From assembly GCF_032854445.1 (NCBI RefSeq), contig NC_088303.1, forward strand, positions 6,085,501 to 6,149,500: a stretch of DNA of 64,000 bases, given 5' to 3'. This stretch comes from Liolophura sinensis. Lineage: Eukaryota; Mollusca; Polyplacophora; Chitonida; Chitonidae. A program made the translations under genes and the position numbers. Positions 34,415-45,599 of the stretch are shown piece by piece. Every line of letters begins with the position of its first letter. The first letter of the stretch is position 1. A model generated the notes under the pieces. The model did no database searches. It was given only the letters and a program-made list of their open reading frames with translations, and was not told where the DNA came from.

Positions 34415-34790
34415 AATACAACCTCTGGGAATAACAACGGATCACATGCTACACAGAATCTTGCACAACTCACCAGGGCCTGTATTCTGTAATACAACCT
34501 CTGGGAATAACAACGGATCACATGCCGCACAGAATCTTACATAACTCACCAGGGCCTGTATTCTGTAATACAACCTCTGGGAATAACAACTGATCTCATG
34601 CCGCACAGAAGGATACATTATACACGAAGGTCGATAATCAGTAATACACCTTCTGGAAATAACAAAGTGTCACATCATCACATTGCACACCTTTTGTGTA
34701 TAATCGTTTATACTTTTCGGAATTGCAAAGAATGATATCCCGCGCTACCTGAGGTCGCATTACACACGATAACCCTCGAGATTACACTTA
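34415..34790 (+). repeat. 76 bp tandem array B
   Basis: AATACAACCTCTGGGAATAAC occurs at 34415, 34491 and 34567, with a diverged fourth unit at 34643 and possibly a fifth near 34719, always 76 bp apart. The sequence is unrelated to array A by eye although the period is identical. It sits between the two 424 bp repeats. Confidence 0.9.
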
Positions 34791-34835
34791 GTACCACCAC
34801 ACTTACCCTAACGCTGGAAAAAGTTCGCAAGACAC

Positions 34836-35258
34836 AATATGTGTGATATTTATGACACATATTGTTTCAAAGAGATATCCCACTTTCAAAAAAAAACTTG
34901 ACTGAAAAGGGTCAACATTCTCTTAAGGGACGCAATTGACGCCATTGCTCATAAAGTAAAATGTGGTATAAAACTATTTTACGTGAAACATAACTACCTT
35001 TATTAAACTAAGATTTGGCTTGCTCCAATGTTTTGTTATACTTGGATTAAGGGAGAGTATTTTAGGTCCTGTAACGCAACAGTCGTTTTTCAATGGGATA
35101 GTTTCAGTTTTGAGGGATAGTTTCATTTTTGACACTAGTTATTGGCCTTATACTTGGACCGCTATATACAGAAGGGCTCCATGTATACTTCGCCTCTATT
35201 TGGTGTCTTGTGTCTTATGTGATGATTTCAATTAATGACGAAAGTTATTACAACAAAA
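34836..35258 (+). repeat. 424 bp direct repeat, copy 2
   Basis: Starts with the same hairpin and ends at the same ACAACAAAA as copy 1. Differences are a short insertion after TTGCTCCAAT (about 35028), a deletion near 34988, and scattered substitutions, so the duplication is not brand new. Confidence 0.95.
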
Positions 35259-35621
35259 TTACAGTGTCAAAGATTTTCTACCAAACGCCTCCACAAAAAG
35301 TTTCTTAAGTTTTACAATGAGTGCAGCTCATTCAAGTAAATATGAACGGAGTGTCCAGAATCTGTGGCGGTTTGCTTTATAATTGTGTCACATCCTACTT
35401 TTTCCTTGGCTGGTGACAACATATGTATCGTTCTAAATAAAATACGAACTGTAACTCAAATACATATTTTGATTATCGACACGAAGCAGGATACACAATT
35501 TGGAATCTGATGTAAATTCATCTGCTAAGAAATTTATTACATCATTAAAAACTGTAGAATGCTTCTCTTGACTTCCATAATTTCTTATTTTGCATACCTT
35601 CTGACTTCTTTGTTTGGAGCA

Positions 35622-35710
35622 TTGTTTTGGAAATTCATCTTGCGACTACTGACCTGAAACGTCCAATATCGCTGACGATGGGCATACGAGTGCATGTTTC
35701 GACGCCGAGA
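35622..35710 (-). repeat. dispersed repeat family X, copy 4
   Basis: Plus-strand text TTGGAAATTCATCTTGCGACTACTGACCTGAAACGTCC followed by GCTGACGATGGGCATACGAGTG and TTTCGACGCC is the diverged reverse complement of the core at 854-950. Confidence 0.62.
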
Positions 35711-35719
35711 CACATCACC

Positions 35720-38400
35720 TCAGTATTTCCTCAGATAAGATACATATACATATATAGTGCCGAACTGATGCAGGTAACTGTTTTAGCGCGGTCTGGAGCA
35801 CAACTGATCTTCATCATCTGTGACAAGAACAGATTTGTAATGTTCGACAAATGAACGCTTCCATTCCTCAAAGACAGTTGATGAGTAATTTTAAACAACA
35901 TCCTTATACCTTTCCCTCGAGCATGTTATTCGTTATGTTATTGTAAATTGTGCCACGTGTAATTAAACCGCTTAAGCCTTAGCCTAAATAGGGGCGTGCC
36001 TGAGTTCCACTGGGACTATTTCTGACTGTGGACAATAAAACAGATGATACCATTCAGAATCAGAGCGATTTGCTTGCCATCCCAAGTCAAACAAGGTAAT
36101 GTTGCCTAGCCGAGATGACAGGGTAGACCAGTATATGACGTACCATCTCAGCTCGCTCGAAGGAATAAAACTTTGCAAAGTTTTGACATTTTTGAAAATG
36201 TCTACTTAATTGCTGCGGATCAGGGCCGTTTCCCTGGGGAGCGTTTACCTTCTCTTAGCCGCGTGTCAGACAATGATTCTTGGGACACGACGTAATCTAT
36301 TCAACTGAACGACCCAGACCACCGTCTGGAGGGAGATTTGAGTCTATACTCAGACTGACATGGCTTATCCTCACATCAGCTTATAGTGGCAAGACAAATA
36401 ATGACTGTCTCTAACGAACGGAGACCACCTAAGTCATCTCCACTATACTTGGCTAGAAATCAGTTCAAACTACATGATATTATCTCTTATTTTTGGACAT
36501 CTTTGCGGTTTGAGTTCATTTCCACATGAGCTCAGTCGTGACTTTAGCTTGTCAATTTAAGATTATTATTTGTCATATTTGGTCACATTTACGTAAACAA
36601 ATACGAGATCATAAATCGTCTATTTGCTGGGAAGTTGACATGGCTTACCACAAACATGTTTTGCTATGTACAATCTTTTATGTGCTATTATACGAAGCTG
36701 ATTGCATACATACACTTGATCAACGTCATGAGTTAATGATTTCATTCATGATACAAAATAATAGTAACACTTTCTGAAATCGATGAATATCAAACAAACA
36801 GTTGAATATAGTAAACTATTACAGTGGCCAGCATAACATCAGTGAAGTATACTTCAGGATAAGATCGGTCAGATGGTACCAAACCAACTAAGGGTGTGTT
36901 TAACTGTTTTTCCATGTTGCATATCCATATCTGGGTGTGTTTCATGGATCTTCGAGCAAGACTCCCTTCATGTTTTTCTGCACTGGACCTAATGCATTAT
37001 GCCATGACAAAGTTGGTCTGGCTTTATATTTGATTTTACATTTCACATTAATGCTCAATAAAGGTATTTGTCGTGAACAATGGCTGGTATGAAGTAGACA
37101 TTAAGGCGGAATTACCTGGTATCTTGATAACCACCAAGGCTATTCCAGAGAGAAAGGAGCAATAGAAAGGCGAACAACAGCTACACATAATGATTAATGA
37201 TCCAAGCATATGCTTTTCCCCTCATAACGGTTTCCCTCACGGCGTCCCTCCTGGGAACAGCATAGAAGTGAGGTCCAGGAAGGCGCACCCAATGAACTTT
37301 GAAGGCAAATTGTATCAGTCATATTAAAACACGCCCGAATATGGCCAGCGGGTCTAATGAAGGCATGTATAATATCTGTAGGCTTTGTGGGGTTTAGACT
37401 TTGATATATTGAATAATTCGGAGGGTATGTCAAGGTGGGAGGTATACGAGGGATTAAGGTTGATGTACGCAGAAATGATGGTTCTACCCTCTAATGTGGT
37501 CATGCTCCCGGCCTGATCACTTAAGCCTTGATTTCTTATTGATTTTTGACCCTTGTCCAACCAAAACACTCCCGGAGTTGGTCCAAGGGGTCGATTGGTG
37601 AACCAAGGAGATCTTGACCGCTACGAGAACCTCTCATTTCCCAATCAGACCGATAACCTGGCCAAAACTTTGACATTGAAACTAATTCAGGCCGAAACAT
37701 TCGATATTGCCTGGAGGATTTATCAGACCTCGCCGCTTTTTGCGACCTGGCAAGATTGAATGGTTGACCATTTGTATGACCATGTGACCCAGTGATGTCT
37801 TTAGCGTATTGAATCTTTTGTACACGACGAATGCCTAAGCGTGAAGACGGTGTTAAAACGTAGGCAAGCAAACACGAGTTCCTAATGAGTAAGACAGAAG
37901 GTAAAACACGGACTTACTTGATTTTTACAAATTATGATAAGGTGGTAAGTTTCTCATTGCCTTGTAGATGCCAATGTCAATCTGGCTGGCCAGTATACTT
38001 AAATATGCTTTCAGAATTGTAAGTTATTAAAGAGTTCATTTTCATTCACACCACCAACTTCACCTTTTGGTGTAAACTAAACTTAAAAACGAGATTTGAT
38101 ACATGTCAACCACGTGTGATAAACAGGTCAATATCGCGGAACTCGAGCAGAAGTTTGTACGCCAGTCTGGACATATCCATATGATTAACTTAAACGATAT
38201 CATGCTTTCCGAATCGAATTATTTTTCAATTATAACAGCAGTCAGTGCTGGGTGATTTGCTTTTTTATGATAAGACATGTTGACAGCCATCAAGGACGGT
38301 ACAGGGGAAACAGGGAACAATAATTATTACACTGAAGTAATACGCTTAATACGCTTAATATTTCTGTCTCTAATAGTGGTGACAGAAAAAATAACATTTA
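35720..38400. other. spacer, weak exon-like frames only
   Basis: At 36049-36165 the minus strand has an open frame with NIT and NRS sequons after a fair acceptor but a poor donor; not called. Frames of 68-111 codons at 37536-37871 on both strands are unrecognised. Confidence 0.3.
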
Positions 38401-38424
38401 TGGACATGTAGCATTGGCCAAATC

Positions 38425-38890
38425 CTCCGAAGTTAGTTTGTGGAGGAGGCGACTGTGTAAACAGGCATGCCAAGGTGCCACGAGCAGGGAGTCAGACAAG
38501 TGGGTGTGGTTGGGGGACAGGTGGAGGAGGCGACTGTGCAAATAGGCATGCCAAGGTGCCACGAGCAGGGAATCAGTTAAGTGGGGTTGATGGGGGCACA
38601 AGTGGAGGAGTCGACTGTGTCAACAGGCATGCTAAGGTGCCACGAGCAGGGAGTCAGATAAGTGGGTTTGGTGGGGGTTTGGGTGGGAAGATAGGTGGAG
38701 GAGGCGACAGTGTAAACAGGCATTCCAAGGTACCACGAGCAGGGAGTCAGGTAAGTGGGTTTGTAAGGGGGGGAGGGGGCTACAGGTGTAGGAGGAGAAT
38801 GTGCAAACAGGCATCCCAACGCGCCACGAGCAGGGAGTCAGATAAGTGGGTTTGGTGGGGGGGGGGGGGGGAGGTAGGTGGAGGAGACGA
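38425..38890 (+). repeat. 81-93 bp G-rich minisatellite
   Basis: CAGGCATGCCAAGGTGCCACGAGCAGGGAGTCAG recurs about every 81 bp (38462, 38543, 38624) and then every 91-93 bp (38717, 38808). GGTGGAGGAGGCGACTGTG links lie between, with long G runs (16 G at 38856-38871). The G-rich strand is the plus strand and could form G-quadruplexes. Because 81 is a multiple of three, an open frame of 177 codons (38475-39008) crosses the array and runs past it. It has Gly-rich 27-residue repeats, is open at its upstream side too, and is most simply a repeat artefact. Confidence 0.9.
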
Positions 38891-38902
38891 ATGTGCAAAT
38901 TC

Positions 38903-38988
38903 CTTGATTCTCATAAGGATTGAACCCGTACCTTGTCTTCCTGAAAAGACTGAAACACATTCGCCTTTAACCACTCGGCCTCGACCCG
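38903..38988 (-). pseudogene. tRNA-Ser/Leu-like relic (tRNA pseudogene or SINE head)
   Basis: The minus strand reads GGTCGAGGCCGAGTGGTTAAAGG, an A-box region typical of class II tRNAs (Ser or Leu). A 40-base middle follows, then GTACGGGTTCAATCC, a B box. The acceptor arms do not pair and the variable arm is irregular, so this is not a functional tRNA gene. Confidence 0.55.
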
Positions 38989-39004
38989 CTTTTGTGATTT
39001 TGTG

Positions 39005-40670
39005 TTAAGCGGCTCGAGGAGATTGTCTAGTAGAGCGTAAGGAAGCCACAATTAATTCCCCTCCCCCTAGCCCAAAAGAAAAGATAGTGTACGTCAGGCG
39101 TTTTCCCCTCATACACTTGTGATAAAAGAATTATCAACCACGTTCACTATAAAACCGCTTGGTTCACTTTGTTTTTAACACCGATGCATTAAAGTCCGTC
39201 TAGTAAATCGTTGCTTAACAGCTTATTAAGGATACCAAAGGGCAGAGCGGCGTGTATAAGAGAACTAGTGAGTCAGATCTATGCAGCGGGTAGCTCATTC
39301 AGTACATGGGATAAAATGGGCCAGTTTCCGTTAAAAGTTCAATAAAGCATTGTTATGTTGAGCGTAGCGCAGGAAAGCTGTGCAATCATTAGTTGTATAA
39401 ACTGTGGCAATTTCTACAAGGGCGCCACGCTCGGCTCGACATGGATATCGCCATGCATACGCTAATTAAAGCCCCGTCAATAAACATAGCACATTGTACG
39501 ATGTGAAGTCGGTACCATGTAACAGTTGAGTGTATCAGTGTAACAAATCGGACACAAGGAGCAATCTCTTTACAGTCGAGTGTAATCAGTGTTTCCTGAT
39601 ATTTGATTACTTGTTTTCCATTTCCAGGCCATCGACACTAATTAAAAGTCGGAAATGAGTCGCTGTCCGGCGCTCAGGATCGATTCTCAATGTTTGCCAT
39701 TGGTTAGAATAACATCGGAAAAGCAGACGGTTTCGAAGCGTCATTTTTACTGTAACGATGACGGTGTTGCCGGTAACAGGCGAGGTACTTACTTTTCTTG
39801 TACTGGTTCTTGACGCTGTGTTGTCAAGGCAGCATTATCACGACACGTTGTTGTATGCAAAGTTGCTTTTAAGGAGTTTATTGATTAAACTTCTATTCAG
39901 GTATATCGCCAGCTCAAAATAACTCCAACTTTACCACATAACTATAAAGAGGTATACCTGGTGATGTGTGAGAAATCGCTTTACACCTGAAGTAATTTTC
40001 AACAATAGAATGTACCATCAACACGAAAAACCACTAGGAAAACGTTCCGGTTGAAAATGTTTACCTAAACTGGACAATGGTAAGATAGCCCTTAGCGGCA
40101 ATCATTTCAGGCTGCGTATCATAGCAGGCCTATATCTCAGTGTTCATAAATCATACATTTCGTGGATAAATTGACGAATCGGATAATTATGTTTTATTAA
40201 TTAGTCTCAGAAACTATTGTTCGTCACGCTGGACTGAATGATAGGTCCCCTTGTGCTCAATCGCCATATTTCAAACCCCAAAATTTGACAACTTACTTAA
40301 AAACGTCGTCACTTTGTGTATGCCTTTTCAGGTGAAATGCGAAACTGTTATCGTCACATTTATAAAAATTCACCTACATTGGGTGAATCGTCTGAGACAC
40401 GCAAGTAGCCATTTCTACTTTTATTCTCTTCTGTCGGAAGCCGCTTCAATCCAGACACGCTAAGTAAATAGATCTGGTGTCAAGAGGCCTGAGAGCTTAC
40501 TGTAATCAATACACATTTCCACAAGAACGACCTGAAACGTTAAGTAGAGGTTCGGCTGGTAGCGAAATTAGTTGGTGAAGTGGCTGTGAATATGCATCAT
40601 GTCTCAGTGCATATGCTGCGGAACAAACACAAAATGAACACAGGCATACTCTGCATTAAAGCACACAGTT
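39005..40670. other. spacer with possible conserved noncoding segment
   Basis: No repeat or exon is called. The stretch 39420-39780 is more evenly composed than its surroundings and has ordered motifs (CTAATTAAAG, CACTAATTAAAAG), so it may be a regulatory element; that is only a guess. Confidence 0.25.
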
Positions 40671-40671
40671 A

Positions 40672-40674
<3 letters not shown>

Positions 40675-40757
<83 letters not shown>
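40675..40757. repeat. (AT)n microsatellite, 83 bp
   Basis: Uninterrupted alternating A and T, more than 40 dinucleotides. It yields Tyr-Ile open frames on both strands that are meaningless. Length is likely polymorphic. Confidence 0.99.
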
Positions 40758-40759
<2 letters not shown>

Positions 40760-40867
40760 CCAACGAAATATTTAATGCATCACCAATGCTGTTAAATAAA
40801 TCAAACATAGAGTGGACTGTGGTAGAATTTTTATCCAACATGAAAAACGTATACTGAATTGGCAATT

Positions 40868-41055
40868 AACGCCGTACTCATAAATATTTGAATCCCACCA
40901 GCATTATGCGAGAGGACAGCCACGACCACCTGCAGGTTGCTGGATGATCTTCCCGCGTACAACCCAAAAAGAACCCAGAGAAAACTGGACTTGAACTCAC
41001 AGCGGTCGCATTGGTAATAGACTCCTCGGTCTTTATGCTGCGTTTGCAAGCTAAA
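40868..41055 (-). mobile_element. old SINE family 1 copy
   Basis: The minus strand has a B-box region (GTGAGTTCAAGTCC), GTTGTACGCGGGAAGATC, CAGCAACCTGCAGGTGGTCGTGG, then GCATAATGCTGGTGGGATT and TTTATGAGTACGGCGTTAATT. All landmarks of the family are present but heavily diverged, and the tail is lost. Confidence 0.8.
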
Positions 41056-41059
41056 CACT

Positions 41060-44000
41060 CTTATTCCTGAAGTACGGCAACGTCCTGATAGTTTTTAGTT
41101 GTTTTGCGTTCCTAAGGCAAAAAATAAAACAGTATTTTAACATTATTAAAAATGCTCGACATCACAAGCCGAAAAAACCCCACTATCTTGCATTACACTG
41201 AAGCACATAATCACGCATTACCTTTACCTAATTGTTTTCAAGTTGGTGTTATGTTTGACGACCGGCAAAGTAGACGCATATTATAAGGTGTTTGGGTTCT
41301 CAGCTGGGCAGATGGTATTCTGGCGCCGATTGTTGTAGTATACGCGTGCACTCTTCGCCGTCTAATTATACAAAATTTGTGAATGATTTTGTATGTTAAG
41401 AACACTAATATTTTACGGATAAATGAATATCCGGAAAGACTCTGGATTCATTAGTGTTCGTTCAGAGTGTTATTGACAGCTCGCAAGATCCGAGACTACA
41501 CGAATACCTGTGGTACCACCAGCTTCCGGTTCATACCACTTTAGGCCTGAGCCTTTCCTGTTTTTAAATTCCACTCTGTGGTCTTAGCACGCTAGTTACC
41601 CCCCATGTGGCCGAGTGACATATATGTATGTATGTCATATTGACCGGTAGATGGATCTACTGACATAAGCAAGTGTGAAAACCAAAATTGATTAATTATT
41701 ATAAAGATTGACAGCAAAGAGAGCAAAACCAGAGCAGAGACGACAATATGAAACCGGTGATATAAGGTCTCCTGTCAATGATGACACATGATACCAGAAG
41801 TTTAGCAGAATACATTTTGACAACTTGTTTGTGGCTAACTTTGTGCCAAGCTGTCCGTAAAGATGTGCAATAACTTGCAGCTGCGATAAAGAGCTCTATT
41901 TCTATGGTCAATCACTCGATTAGTCGGTCTGTGAGTCAGTCGGGAAATCAACATGTTTGTCTTTCTTCACTTTGATATAGGCCATTCACAAAACGATGGA
42001 ACTGACTGAAGACGGTATTAAGATTTTTGCAAGATATCAGTGCTATTGTAAATTTGCACTTTGTTTAAGCTCGATGTGGGATTGGTTGGTTATTTCGTTT
42101 GTACACATTAATCATGAACCAGTTGATAATCTAACGTCCTACGTTTCTGGGAGCTTCTCTGAGTTAAGGCCTCGCATATTCTCCACTGGTTTTTTTAAGT
42201 ACAGTTTGCAATTTCATAATGCTTAATAGCATACAGTCTTTTATACAATAGTTCAAAGTCCGATTCCTTTGTAGAGTTTCATACTTTTCAATGTTTTCTT
42301 TCTGAGAGTAACTTGAGACAGGTAGCAAGTAATGGGTTGGAGTTATTAACCTTATTTCTGAAAGCTTACAATGTTTAATATAATATGCCATTTTATAATT
42401 CTTCTATAAAGATTTTCTTTTGGCACCCTAATCGACAGTTTTTTTTATAAAGTTCTATTGCTGAACAAAACTTGAGACAAGAAGCATTTTGACGACAATT
42501 AACCTCAACTCGTGAAGACAACTGAGAAGTAAACTCACTAATCTGATCAATTTTATTCCATCCAGGTAAACTTTATCGGATATACCTCTGAAGTGGCATC
42601 CATGACACACAAGAAGATCATCTGCAAAGCTATCTCTTCGTTACACTCAGTTCATCGATCTAAAGTAACGGCGAGAATTGATTAGACCCTAGGCCCCAAG
42701 AGGAAAACTCACAAAAAAGACACTTGACAAACGGCAAGAGAAAAAGGTAAGGTTTTCTTCTTCCAAGGTGAAATACCATTGAGCAACAGTTGTTTTTCTC
42801 TCACTTCAGACATTCCGTTTTTATACCATCGCAAAAGGGCCAAGTTGTTTTTGTAGGATGATGCGAACCGAAGAAAAGGGCGAAAGACATCTAATCTTTT
42901 GCGGTTTCTTTCAACCAAAGAAATGCGGATAGCACTTCTTTTCGAAGAAATGAACTGATGGAAAGCTCGGCGATTCGTTATCACAGCGGCGAGGCTTTTT
43001 GTCCATCCCCAGTAATTATCCTGACCGTTTACTGTCTGAGCTCTCCGGACAAAAGCTTTGCTTTGTATTTAGAGCCTGATATTGAATTCCACCGTCCCTC
43101 ACCCCCCCCCCACAAATTAGTCACGTGACCAATTGACTAAGCCCGTGATTGCCTATCAGCCAGTGTGTACGATAGAGAGACCATTCGCTGAGGGTAGTCC
43201 CTGACCGAAATGCAAATACTTCTCGGCTCTAAACAATGCCGTTTACCGAAGAATATGGATGCGCATATTGTTTAGAATTAATCACTTTTATGGATTTATT
43301 AAATACATTTCATTTATTCGTTGTATTTGAATTTGTGAACTAACCAAGTTTAATGTTAATGTTAAGCCCAACAAAGGTGAGTCAAAGTTGATGGATAAAA
43401 TGACGGCTTCACAACATTTTAAATCTTCTATTTGATTGATGTTGCTCTATTTTTACTGGCATTTCCCGTCGCTGTGGTTATTTTAACCGATCGCACCGAA
43501 CAAAGTGTAGTCATCTTGATGTACTAGGAAGATGTGAAATTAGTGATTATCAGGTTCTGAACTTCAAAACTCGAAGACAGCTTGAAGTTAATCGCTGGTG
43601 GTATTTTGGGTTGTAGAAATTAAAACCTTGGCCACCGAATCAATCTTATCTCATGAGAAATGTGTCATAACTATCAACTTCCAGCACTAAGTAAGCCTCA
43701 TGACGAGGTTTTTAATTTTATGTTATGTCAGCAATCAAGAGTGTGTTGAACCGGCCACCTGAACTGATATGAACACTCATATCCCCCATAATACGACAAG
43801 CTGATGGAACACTGTTGATCGCACTGATGTAAGTCTGGAGAAATTTGCGTTGCTGTAAAATCTGTTTTATCTATGGGCATTTGCTCCCAGAATGTTTTCT
43901 TGCTGAGCGGGATGTTTCTTTCTGGAGATACTAGTTGGCTGTTTTTTTGATTCGTTTAAGAAGAACCTGACTAATGTAGTTGCCTGGTTTTGAACTTGAA

Positions 44001-45499
44001 AGAGAGGTAACTATACATGTATAAAACAAACAAGAAGGCGTCAAATGTCAGACCATGGACTGATGCCTCGGGGGAAGGAATGAATCTGGGTATTGAATGA
44101 AACTATAGCCTTTAGATGGGTCGATATAGATTAAGGCCATTCTGTCACACACCATATCGACACAGAAAAAACGGTACAGGTATTACGGAAGTAAAAATTT
44201 TCGCAATCCCCCGTAGCTCGATAGAAATATCCTCGAAGGCCCAGCGATGTCTTCGTACCCAGCGAGACGTAAGGCAACTATTGCTACGGCATAGTCTCAA
44301 TTCGCGAACGGCAACATCGCAAGAGAAAGCTAGGAAGGATGCATTTCTGTGTGAAAGAATTGGTTAAGACGTTATACAGGAAGGCCTCAAGCCAGTGCCT
44401 TTTGCTGAACCAGGTTGAAAGGAGAAATATTTACACAGGCTAAATTAGCAGCTGTTGATGCGGCGTTCGATCAAGTAATGCTCGCAGAACAACGCTTCAC
44501 AAACAATGGTCGGCGACCGTATCACGTTGTTCTAATCCCCGATCTGCAGTCGCGGGCTCCGAGTATTGGGTGGCGTCCGGCGAAGTGAAGGAGCGGCGTA
44601 CGTTATTTGTACCCTGCTGCCCACCGCATCTGGTTATATCCGCATGTCTGGAGAGCGGGATGAATGCTCGAGACAGCTGATACTTCCGATCAGCGGCCCA
44701 GCAAGCAATCAATAAGGCGAGGAATTAGCGTTTTGTTCCTTTTAACTGGATATACACAAAGAAACGCCTGACGAGTGTTTGTCTGTGACGGTTATTCGCA
44801 CAGATATAGTTTGGTCTGAAGTTAATTGAATCTCTTGTGTTGCAATTCCCTAAGCTCACGAGATTTCTCTTTTCCTTGCGTTAACTCGGTCGAATTAACG
44901 TGGATTTATACAGTTGTATATAAGACCATTGCCGGCAACTGACGGCCAAATCGGAGAGCATGAGGCAATTTGTCCAGCGATACTATTGAGAGAGGAAATG
45001 TAATTAATGGAAACAATCGAATTCACATAGTATTCAAGGGATCCGTGGCGAGTATTTTTAGCACTAGGTAAAGGCGACCAACCAATAGGCTAAGCTCCTC
45101 TTTGCAAAACTAAGCACGCCATCAGTGCGTTAAATTCAACAAGCCTGACGACATGTGCAAATTAAGCGATGTTTGATTTGGTCACAACTAACGGCCATGA
45201 AATAAACCCACTGTTACCAGAAGCTCATCAGATAAATATATTCTGGTGTAGTGACAATGCGAAGTAAGCTATATCGTTAAGACGGAGCATACTTGAGTTT
45301 CATTCTGTAAGTCACATGTGGAAAAGTTCGACAGTTACTTGGTTAAGGTTGGGGGTTTTCCATGGTCACTTCTGCTACCTCCTGCAATAAAAGTGACCGC
45401 CATTTTGTGAGTGAAAACGATATCTTTAAACCGCACCAGTGATTTATACAACAAAACACTCTGTAAACTGCATTTGCGTGAAATTTCCAACCATTCCGC

Positions 45500-45500
<1 letters not shown>
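41060..45500. other. long spacer, no gene supported
   Basis: Unique-looking sequence. Open frames at 42709-42984 (minus) and 44116-44367 (plus) are basic and unrecognised without splice partners. See the separate motif entry near 43100-43240. Confidence 0.35.
43119..43238. promoter_or_regulatory. cluster of E-box, CCAAT, octamer and SOX-like motifs
   Basis: GTCACGTGACC and an adjacent CCAATTG lie at about 43121-43136; ATGCAAAT (octamer, POU type) is at 43210-43217 and AACAATG (SOX type) at 43232-43238. The combination on about 120 bp resembles an animal enhancer or promoter, but each motif is short and the cluster could be chance. Confidence 0.2.

Positions 45501-45502
<2 letters not shown>

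Positions 45503-45581
<79 letters not shown>
45503..45581. repeat. (TA)n microsatellite, about 79 bp
   Basis: Uninterrupted TA dinucleotides; same type as at 40675. Confidence 0.99.
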
Positions 45582-45583
<2 letters not shown>

Positions 45584-45599
45584 GCAGCTTCATAACGAG

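Noticed and set aside
36049-36165. Minus-strand ectodomain-like exon with NIT and NRS sequons
   Set aside because: Donor is poor, and joining to the 29353-29681 block would create a stop codon at the junction.
38475-39008. 177-codon Gly-rich frame as a structural protein gene
   Set aside because: It coincides with a DNA tandem array and continues into unrelated flank including a tRNA-like relic; no start or splice evidence.
40580-40865. Tyr-Ile repeat peptides at the (AT)n run
   Set aside because: Direct translation of a microsatellite.
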